DNA of 64,000 bases from Dugong dugon (taxonomy: Eukaryota > Chordata > Mammalia > Sirenia > Dugongidae), in assembly GCA_030035585.1 (NCBI GenBank), contig CM057482.1, positions 48,589,501 through 48,653,500 of the forward strand, given 5' to 3'. Below the pieces are notes generated by a model, which searched no databases, was not told where the DNA came from, and saw nothing but the letters and a program-made list of their open reading frames with translations. A program made the translations under genes and the position numbers. Positions 56,612 to 64,000 of this stretch are shown here, one piece after another. Position 1 is the first letter of the stretch; the number at the start of each line of letters is the position of its first letter.

Positions 56612-58672
56612 CTGGAGAAAAACAACATGATGAGGAAAAGGGGAGGGGAAGAACAGCGGCAAATGGAATCTGGGCACACAAGACTGTAGCATTGCAAAGT
56701 GGGCTGCAGTAAGAGCTCTTCACCAGGGCTGGTCTGCAGAATGGACAAGAATTCATGAGACAGCCAAAGGCCATGGTGAGAACAGGTGCTCAAGTGTGGG
56801 ATCACGGAGCCTCTCTCTTCTCCTTCCTAAGGTAAATGAAAGTTCTCCAGCAAGCGTGAGGCTTCTGAGGTGGCCCCTTTCCAGGGGAGACCTGCCCAGT
56901 TCTGCTCATTTCCACAGGGACTGAAGCCAACACTGGGCAGACAAGCCAAGAGATTAATCAGGTGCAAATCTTGATCAAAGTGACAGGAAGCCTGGTCGTC
57001 TCTCAGCTCAGTGTTTTCACAGGGGGTCTCTACTGAACCCATGACAGCCCACCACCCCTTGTGGGGAACTCTGGGCAACCACAGCTCCCACCTGCATTTG
57101 CATAAGTTACAATCTAGATCACTCACTGTGGCACCTCATCAAATACCACCTGTGTGACTCCTGAGTGGTGGGGGCACACTGGGCCTCGCCTCCCAGAGAG
57201 ACGGTCCCAGTCCTGGAAGGTCAGGGCTGCATCTTCCCCAGGCCCTGCCTGTGGCATCATCCACAAGCGGCGGTGCCCAGTGAGAATGGTGGGTGAAGGA
57301 GTGTGGCCAGTGCTGCCTTGGGAGGGGCTGGGGTGATGGAGGCCACACCAGAAATGGCTCTGTTTGGCAGCCCAGGGCAGGGGTTACAAGGCAGTGAAAT
57401 GGGTCTTGCGTGACTACTTGTTTTCCCTCAAAGAGACTCAGATTACCTCATAGCTTTATGTGCCTTTAAAGATGTTCTGGCCCCTCCTCCACAGGAGTAA
57501 GAGCAACGCCATGACAGGCAGTCAAGGATGCCTCCTGCTCACAAGGGCCCAGAGAGGGAAGGCCCGCTACCTGCAAGACTGCAGGAATCAAAATGCTTAC
57601 TTCTCCATAACTTGTTTGAGAACTATCCTTCAACTTAACCAAAATGCTCCGTAGCACCTCTTCCAGGGCTAGGTCAGTTGGTGAAATACTGGCATGAAGT
57701 CTCAAGCCCCTGCCCATCCTGCCCACCTTCCCATGACTGGCACTGCAGGCCCACCCAGCGGGCAAGTGGAAAGGCAGGATAGCTGGTGCCCCTGCTCTGA
57801 GTTCAATCCCAGCCTGCTCTTACCAGTTGTGGGCCTTTTACCTTCTCCCATCACCCACCGCTCAGGGGTGTGGTCAGGCTACATGAGACGGGATCGGTAA
57901 AGTGCTTAGCAGAAATTAACCATCCCTTCTCCCAAGTCCCTGGGTGGTGCAAACAGTTAACATGCTCAGCTGCTAATTAAAAGGTTGAAGGTTTGAGTTC
58001 ACCCAGAGGTGTCTCTGAAAAAAGGCTTGGTGATCTACTTCCAAAAAATCAGCCATTGAAAACCCTACAGAGCACGGTTCTACTCTGACACATATGGGGT
58101 CAGCATAAGTCAGTGTCAACTTGACAGCAACTGGCTAACTGGTCTCCTGAGCCCAGCCGGCACCAGGCTGGAGGCTCGTCTTCATTTATGGAGGATGGTA
58201 AACCTGTACTTAAGTCCAAGCTTCCACTCAGCAGTTCCTCCCAGGAGGGGCTCTCCTCGATGATTCCATAAACTTGTGCTGGATCCACTCACCTGCTCCA
58301 TGCACGCAACCTGTGCTACAGAAGTGCAGGTGGCGCAGCCTTCCCAGGTGGGAAATTGCAGGACTGCAGAGCGCCCTTAGCGCCCCCTCTTTAAATGCCT
58401 AAAGTCAGACCGAGCTGGAGCGGGCTTGCTCCTCAGCTTCTCCATCCTTCATCAGTGACCGGCAGCGAACTGCCAACATGGGAAATTCCCTGCACCACCC
58501 CAGGTCTGTACATGAACTGCCACCAACTCACTGGGCTGACTGCTTTGGTTTCGTCATCCCTCCCTCCCCACCCGCTCCCTCAGAACACCGGATACAGGAA
58601 GCACAGGTCAGCAGAGGGAGCTTTGCCAAAAGGGCGTGGACTCATTTCTTATACCCCGGGATGTGCACTTAC
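56612..58672 (-). other. PCSK6: PCSK6 intron between coding exons 2 and 3
   Basis: A 2.1-kb intron with one SINE (57934-58139) and a possible MIR remnant around 57790-57920. The stretches 56614-57789 and 58140-58672 are unique sequence in which I see nothing further. Confidence 0.88.
57934..58139 (+). repeat. AfroSINE-type SINE
   Basis: Starts AAGTCCCTGGGTGGTGC (A-box region), has GGTTTGAGTTCACCC (B-box region) and GATCTACTTCCAAAAAATC, and ends with TGGGGTCAGCATAAGTCAGT and GACAGCAACTGGCTAAC. It is of the same older subfamily as the copy at 34197-34407, and antisense to PCSK6. Confidence 0.85.
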
Positions 58673-58869
58673 TTTCATCAGCGTAAAATCCCACTGGACA
58701 CAGGGTCACACAGGCGCTTATCTCCTGGTGGTGGTAAAACCCCTTGCGGCAAGACAGGCACTGGGTGGGGGCCTTGCCCGAGCAGGACTCGCACCCCTTG
58801 TGACACCGGCGGCAGCGCCTTGCTACTGTGTCCGCGAAGTAGCCTAAGGGGCACGTGCTCACGCACTTC
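58673..58869 (-). CDS. PCSK6: PCSK6 coding exon 2 of 7 (furin-like repeats, basic patch)
   Basis: This exon encodes residues 35-99 with the module C53-RRC-HKGC-ESC63 and the repeat signatures TCPLGYFAD and LCPVGFYADE. The basic stretch ARRCRRCHKGC (residues 50-60) aligns with the cationic region of human PACE4 (about 743-760) associated with heparin or matrix binding; that function is known for the family and inferred here. The acceptor AG is at 58871-58870 after CTACTCCCCAC, and the donor GTAAGT starts at 58672. It ends with A, which with GT of the next exon makes Ser100. Confidence 0.96.
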
Positions 58870-59399
58870 CTGTGGGGAGTAGGACTGTGAGGCCTTTCCA
58901 ACTCAGCCCAGACCACCCTGCCGCCCGCCTGCCCTGCCAGCCATCCCCAGCCAGTCCAAGTCAAGGCAGCTGGCTTCAAAGGGTCTCCCCAAGCCTTAGG
59001 GGCCCATCCCGAGTTAACAAAACTGTGAAGGAACAAAGGTCCCAGGTGTGCATTCTGCACCATTAAAACCTGGGTCTTGGTGCAGGTGGGAGGTTTGTAG
59101 GAACATAGGTGGAGGCTCCAAGGACTCTGATGGGACCCTCTCAGTCCTTTCTTTTCAGAGTTGCCCCAGCAGGAGGGCCTCAGGATGTATTTGGTGTCCC
59201 GAAGGCACCAAGATGATGGTATTGACTTCTGGAGCTTTGGGCTCTGGCACCCCCTCGGGGTCTGCTGGCCACTCTCACGGCTCAGTAGGTTGAGCGCAGG
59301 TGTGTTTGGGAACTCCCCAGGTGTGAGAGAGCCGTGCCCCCACGAGCTCCGCTGCATGCACTGGCCATGCCTCTGCTATGAATACTCGCAGATGTCTTT

Positions 59400-59600
59400 C
59401 CGCTGCTCAGGACAACACAGCCAGGATAGGGTGTTCAGGGCGGTAGGTAAGCTGCCGCCAAGCAGTGATCACCCAGTGAGAATTAGGCAGGAGTGGCGGG
59501 GTAGAGAATCCCCTCCATGGGGTGGTGGAAATGAGGCCAGATCTCCCTTTGTGCAGGATCACCCGGGTGTGGCTGAAGCTGGCAGGTGTAGCGTGAGAGA
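59400..59600 (+). repeat. Diverged repeat unit A (pairs with 62505-62695)
   Basis: CAACACAGCCAGGATAGGGT, GTTCAGGGCGGTAGGTAAGC, AGAATTAGGCAGGAG and GGGTGTGGCTGAAGCTGG recur in the same order at 62505-62695. It is either an unnamed dispersed repeat or a local duplication. I do not recognise a family. Confidence 0.6.
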
Positions 59601-60286
59601 GAGCAGGTGTGTCAGATCTAGGCTGGGGTGGGGGCAGGTTTAGGGGTGGATCTGTCTGCCCAGATCTCCCCATGGGAGGTAGTCAGGAGGGTGTAAAATG
59701 AGACTGGTCCGGGAAGGTTGGATGGAGGAGGAAGAGGGTGGTGCAGAGCTGGAGGAGGGTCTCTGGAGCAGAGCTCAGCACCTGGTGGCAGGGACACACA
59801 GGAGAGCAGACTCGCTGGGAAGGGCCAACCTGGTCTTGGGCAGTTAGCCACGGCCTGGGGCCCGCAGGTCAGAGCCCCAAAGGCCTACCCCTCTGGGGGT
59901 GGTGGCAAGGCTCACCGGCCCTCTGGGGAGCTCCCAGGAGAGCATGTATAAAACTGACACCCAGCTCGTGACAAAAGACTGAGAATGAACAAGGAGGCTC
60001 AGGCGGTGTGAGGCCACGCCATCCCAGTTGGCAGTGAGGAGACAGGGTGGCTGAGTACAACACAGGCCCTAAAACCACCTTTGCATACGTTCACCAGTGG
60101 CCACCTTGGCCTGCTCAACACAACTGGCTATGGACTGAACTGTGTCCCCCCGAAAGATGTGTTGAAGTCCTCTCCCTTGTGTTGGTGAATGTGACATTGT
60201 TTGGGGAAATACGGCTTTTCTTTGTAAATGTTATCGGTTAATGAGATCATACTGGAGTGGGGGTCCTAAACCTAACCCCTTCAGAG

Positions 60287-60598
60287 CAGGGGCAGATTAT
60301 CCCATGCTCACCTTGCTTACCAGATCATCTGGAGTGAACAATGTCACTACAGACTAGTAAGCACAAGTAAGCCCATGCTTACCTTGCTTACTGGGGCATC
60401 CGGCCATCAGGGATTGCAAATTTGAAAAGAGGCTTTGATTCTGTGGAAAGGTGTTGTGGGGTTGGGAGAGAGAAAGATGTTGGCCACACCTAGAAGCAGA
60501 ATCTCTGATGTGAAAAAATGTAAAATTGTTCACTACAGATGATCTGGTAAGTAAGGTAAGCACTGTGCTTACCTAGCCTATTGGATAATCTGCCCCTG
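60287..60598. mobile_element. hAT-type nonautonomous DNA transposon (MITE-like)
   Basis: A 312-bp element with terminal inverted repeats: 16 bases match perfectly at both ends (CAGGGGCAGATTATCC), and partial matching extends inwards (CTTACCAGATCATCTG and AGTGAACAAT also recur inverted). It is flanked by 8-bp CTTCAGAG (60279-60286) and CTTCTGAG (60599-60606), a hAT-like target duplication with one mismatch. The CAGGGGC end also fits hAT. It has no transposase. It interrupts a MaLR-like LTR, so it inserted after that LTR. Confidence 0.88.
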
Positions 60599-60825
60599 CT
60601 TCTGAGTGGTTTTATAAAAGAGGACAGACATGGAGACAGAGGCACACACACGGGAAGACACCATATGAAGATGCATCAGCAAGCAGCAAAAGGAATGTCA
60701 AGATTGCCGGCAGCCACCAGAAGCTAGGCGGGAGGCATGGAACCCTCAGAAGGAACTGACACAGCTGATACCCTGATCTGGACTTCCAGCCTCCAGAGCT
60801 GTAAGCCAATAAATTCTGTTCTTAG

Positions 60826-61729
60826 GATGTGGATATTCCTACATACCTATTTGTAAATGCTGCAGGTATACTCATATATATAATAGAGCATATAGGGGCA
60901 CAGTTATAGAAACTACTTAAACATCAGGACCTAACTACTAGACGTGAAGGCTAAGGACCATAGTCTTGTGGGACATCTAGGTCAACTGGCAAAACACAGT
61001 TCATAAAGACAATGTTCTACACCCTAGCCTGGTGAGTAGTGTCTGGGGTCTTAAAAGCTTGTGAGTAGCCTCTAAGAAGCAACAATTGGTCTCTTCCTGC
61101 CTGGAGCAAAGGAAAATGAAGAAAACCAAAGACTCAAGGGAGCAATTAATCCAAAGGACTAGTGGCCCTCATGAACGGCAGCTTCCTCTAGCCTGAGACC
61201 AGAAGAACTAGATAGTGCCCAGCTACCACTACCAACCACTCTGACCAGGATCACAATAGAAGGTTCTGGTTAGAATGGGTAAAAAATACAGAACAAAATT
61301 AAAAACAAAACAAAACAAAACCAGACTTACTGGTCTGAAAGACACTGGAGGAAACCTCAAGACTATTGCACTGACAACCTTCTAACTTGAAACTATAGAC
61401 ACTTTGGGAGGCTATCTTCAGCCACCTAATAGACAGGACTATAAAATAAACAACATCATCTGTGAAGAATGTGCTTCTTAGAACAACTGACTATATGAGA
61501 CCAAAGGGCAACATCTGCCCAAAACCAAAGATGAGAAGACAGGGAAGGACAGGGAAACCAGACTAACGGAAATGGGGAACCCAGGGAGGAGGAAATGGGG
61601 AGAGTGCTGACACATTGTGGGGATTGCAACCAAGGTCACGAAACAATCTGTATAAGAATCATTGATTGGAAAATTAATTTGCTATGTAAACTTTCACCTA
61701 AAGCACAATAAAATGTTAAAAAAAAATTT
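60826..61729 (+). mobile_element. L1 3' UTR insertion
   Basis: Contains GGGACATCTAGGTCAACTGG, GGGTCTTAAAAGCTTGTGAG, GCCTGGAGCAAAGGAAAATG and the 3' end CTTTCACCTAAAGCACAATA with a short A tail. It has the same order as the 3' UTR of the L1 at 45314-47583 (46590-47583). It is truncated within the 3' UTR, with no ORF2. A few bases (TTCTTA) are shared at both edges of the interrupted LTR. Confidence 0.82.
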
Positions 61730-62085
61730 GTATTCTTATAAGTCACCCACTTTGTGGTATTTTGTTATAGCAGCTCCAGAAGACTAAAAAAATCCCATTT
61801 TTGTTTAACAAATATGGATAGAAAAAAAGTTTATAAATACAGACATCAAAATGCTCCTGATTTCTCTGTGATGGACATGTATTCCTTGTGTGATTACAAT
61901 AAAACGCTACTAGAAAAATTTTAAACCCAAAGCCGTTAACCTCAACAAGATTTCCTTCCTGAGGTGCTACATGGATTCCTGATTGTTGCATCCGGCTGTG
62001 GGGGGCTAAGGGCACAGCTGGATGGGCCTCCTGAGTGGGGCCTGGGGGCATGCAGTGGAAACCCTGCCCGCCCGTCCCCCATTAC

Positions 62086-62188
62086 CTGCTGGTCTTGCTG
62101 CTCCCTAGGCTGAAGTGCACACAGTTCAAGCATTGGTCTGCATTGGGGCCGTCGCAGCCTTTGTTACCACACTCTGGATGGCACATAC
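62086..62188 (-). CDS. PCSK6: PCSK6 coding exon 1 of 7 in window (start of Cys-rich domain)
   Basis: This exon encodes residues 1-33, beginning MCHPECGNKGCDGPNADQC, and opens the cysteine-rich domain just after the P domain and linker. The acceptor is the pyrimidine-rich tract ending at 62189-62190 (AG), and the donor GT is at 62085-62084. The exon starts with GT, so the previous exon must end with one base of a shared codon (AGT, Ser, expected by homology). It ends with AG, which pairs with G of the next exon to make Arg34. Five cysteines are present. The preceding exon was sought between 62189 and 64000 and not found. Confidence 0.95.
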
Positions 62189-64000
62189 CTTAAAGAGACA
62201 AGAATTTCCTTTCATCCCTAGAGACGCATTCTTAGACAGATGTGAGCCCTCTGTGAGGACACTGCAGCTGACCCAGTAGGCTAGAATGCAGAGCTTTGCA
62301 TGGGGGCCCTCTCCACGGGACCTGATGGCACTTGCAGGCTGGGCCCAGCGTGGGCTCTGTGTCGGGGTTGGCACACTGCACACAGGGATTCCATGAGAGC
62401 AAGTAAAATAGCCAAGGGGGGATGGGTGTGGGACCAAGGTCAGTGAAGAGACAGAACTGTGATAGCCGTGAAGCAAGGTTGCAATGAGGAGGCAGAGCTT
62501 TATCCTGTAGCTTCTGTGCAGGATAATGCAGCCAGGATTGGGTGTTTAGGGAGTTAGGTAGCTGCTCCCAAGAAGCAATCATCCGACATGAATTAGGCAG
62601 AGAATTCCCTACCCGGGTAGTGGAGATGAGGATGAATGTCCCTGTGTTCAGGACCCCTGGGTATGGCTGAGCTGGGCAGGTGTGGGGTGCTTCATGCCTG
62701 GACAGGGGTCTGCCTGGGCTGGCTCCTTTCCAGCAGACCTCGTTTTTGGCTTCCCTCACTCTAGCCCTCAGCGGTGGGCCCTGGAGTCCCCTCCGGTCCC
62801 CAAATCCTAACCCTAGGGCCTGTGTTGTGGGGGAAGTGATGGAGAGAAACACAGGAAGGCTCAGTGGACTCTACAAACCTCGCCCCTCTGGGTACCTCCC
62901 TCTAGTATGCCACAAAGAGGAGCCCCGTTTTAAACTTCTCACCCCCTTGAGGTAGGTGGGGCACTGTCTGCAGCCGGGCTTGGGGATCTGAAGAATGCAG
63001 ACTCCTGCTTGGACCATGACCTACCAAAGCTGGTGTTGAGATGGGGTCCTCCTGCCCAACCTGCCCACCTGTCCCTCCTACACCAGGTATACGGGTCAGG
63101 AAAACCTCATCACCTCACCAGATGGATAGCTCCACTGGATAGGTAAGGGGAGGGCTTAAAGGGGCATTGAGCCTTTGGAAGAAAAACCTACAGAAGTTTT
63201 AGTTGTTGGAGAGGGTGGGGCATGAGTTCAGAAGCAAAGAGGAGGCAATTTGCTGGTCACCAGGATTTCACAGGGGACTCGAGAGGAAGAAAAAGCCCCC
63301 ACTCTCTGCTGTCCATAATAGGCCTCCTTGCTGAGCCGCACAAAGCCTCCTTTATTCACCTTTAAGAGCCTGTAGACCTTCCTGAAGTTACAGCTGCTGT
63401 GTTTTGCTCCCTTCCCCAAAGGTTTGCCAGTTGATGTTTCCAGAGTTTTCTTTGTGAGTCCTCCTCACCTGCCCCTCAATTCAAACCGCTCTCAGTGCTC
63501 TAGACCCATCTCCCCTGGCCTCGGGTGGGCAGGGGGAATGGAGTCCATGCTGAAGTTCTGTGTTCTACTACACATTCCCACCATTTCCAAAGCTTGTCAT
63601 TGAGCCAACCTTCCCTGCTTCTCAGCACCCCCGCAACTTTTCAGCTTCATTCTGTTTTGGACAAGAACTGGCTAATTCTTATCTCCACTCATTTCAGTGG
63701 ATTTAATTCTTGCTTGACTTCATCCTAGGCCATCTGTGAAGGTATCCATGGAAATGCCTTGTTGCATTGCACCATGGTGTTTAATCACCCATTCAGCCTA
63801 ACACACACATACTTGGGTACTGGGCTCTGGCCCTGCAGTGGCCTCGATGACACAGGTGACCAATGACCCCCTGACCTTCCCCCTGCCGTGCTTGCTCCAT
63901 AGGGCTCCATCTGTTTGATAACAGTGAACAGTTTCCTCAATCTTCAGGTTTTTGGGGCACAAGGAAGAGAGACCAATGTCTTTAATCCTTACAGGCACAG
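62189..64000 (-). other. PCSK6: PCSK6 intron upstream of the first exon in window
   Basis: Presumed intron running off the right edge. No further PCSK6 exon (the linker exon expected to end in a Ser codon) could be found. It contains repeat unit B (62505-62695). The rest is unique sequence without recognisable genes. Confidence 0.75.
62505..62695 (+). repeat. Diverged repeat unit B (pairs with 59400-59600)
   Basis: AATGCAGCCAGGATTGGGTG, TTAGGGAGTTAGGTAGCTGC, ATGAATTAGGCAG and GGGTATGGCTGAGCTGG parallel unit A in order and spacing. With unit A it brackets the exon at 62086-62188. Confidence 0.6.

Larger units (their letters stand above)
60127..61785 (+). repeat. MaLR-like solo LTR, split by two insertions
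   Basis: The 5' part (60127-60286) reads GGACTGAACTGTGTCCCCCC and AGATGTGTTGAAGTCC. The middle (60599-60825) has GGAAGACACCATATGAAG, GCCGGCAGCCACCAGAAGC and GACTTCCAGCCTCCAGAGC. The 3' end (61732-61785) has AAGTCACCCACTTTGTGG and TTTGTTATAGCAGC. It is interrupted by a hAT-type element (60287-60598) and an L1 3' end (60826-61729). It is the same family as 20265-20636 and 50243-50640. Confidence 0.75.
58870..62085 (-). other. PCSK6: PCSK6 intron between coding exons 1 and 2
   Basis: A 3.2-kb intron. It includes a segment (59400-59600) related to one at 62505-62695, a MaLR-like LTR split by a hAT-type element and an L1 3' end (60127-61785). The stretches 58872-59399, 59601-60126 and 61786-62085 contain nothing I can name. 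Confidence 0.88.
34055..62188 (-). other. PCSK6: PCSK6 (PACE4) gene, 3' half: seven coding exons
   Basis: PCSK6 is a calcium-dependent subtilisin-like serine protease that cleaves precursors such as TGF-beta family proteins after basic motifs, in the secretory pathway and at the cell surface or matrix. The window shows exons at 62188-62086, 58869-58673, 56611-56524, 52046-51943, 40247-40118, 36051-35939 and 34152-34055, each bounded by AG/GT. The coding lengths (103, 197, 88, 104, 130, 113, 98) join without frame loss into 276 complete residues, numbered here from the first full codon of the 62188 exon. The fragment holds 44 cysteines, four CxxCxxxCxxC modules (from residues 53, 104, 152 and 205) and a terminal six-cysteine PLAC domain. 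Residue n here corresponds to about n+693 of the 969-residue human protein. The catalytic triad is outside the window. PCSK5 is the close relative, but the end FCCRTCLLAG and the run GCDGPNADQCLNC fit PCSK6. Confidence 0.96.

Noticed and set aside
58608-59357. 249-codon frame as a stand-alone gene
   Set aside because: Contains a PCSK6 exon (58869-58673) with intron read-through on both sides.
63021-64000. Upstream PCSK6 linker exon
   Set aside because: An acidic, Pro/Ser-rich linker exon ending one base into a Ser codon was expected. No such sequence with splice sites was found, so it probably lies beyond the window.

Overview
This is a 64 kb piece of a mammalian nuclear genome, almost certainly from an afrotherian and most likely an elephant-like species. 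The evidence is a combination of tRNA-derived SINEs with an RTE-like 3' tail ending in (CAA)n (AfroSINE type), several RTE-clade LINE fragments, and a distinctive L1 lineage, together with pan-mammalian fossils (MIR, MER5A, MER20, MaLR-like LTRs). There are no bacterial features.

The only host protein-coding gene I can support is PCSK6 (PACE4, a secreted subtilisin-like proprotein convertase), on the minus strand. Seven consecutive coding exons (62188 down to 34055) join in perfect frame. They encode 276 complete residues: the C-terminal cysteine-rich region with furin-like repeats, followed by the PLAC domain and the stop. The fragment has 44 cysteines and matches the end of the 969-residue human protein. 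The signal peptide, prodomain, catalytic domain and P domain must lie beyond 64000. The 3' UTR runs left from 34054, with candidate poly(A) signals at 33545-33550 and 32749-32754.

Layout: 1-1430 is an RTE LINE with a SINE inside. 1431-25740 is a thick nest of L1 elements, all on the minus strand, many inserted into each other, with RTE, SINE and LTR interruptions. 25740-27500 is an antisense RTE split by an L1 3' end. 27500-32700 holds a SINE, MER5A, a solo LTR, an RTE tail, a MaLR-like LTR and unique sequence. 32700-62188 is the 3' half of PCSK6, whose introns carry L1 and RTE copies only on the plus strand (antisense to the gene), plus LTRs, MIR and a hAT-type element. 62189-64000 is further PCSK6 intron.

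All transposon reading frames are broken or partial. The most interesting points are a SINE 44 bp from the terminal PCSK6 splice acceptor whose target duplication carries a branch-point-like motif, a compound 3' end shared by two L1 insertions, a well-delimited 312-bp hAT-type element, the reversal of L1 orientation at the gene's 3' boundary, and a SINE with a 32-bp target duplication. No search could be run, so repeat names come from recognition and family-level names are approximate.
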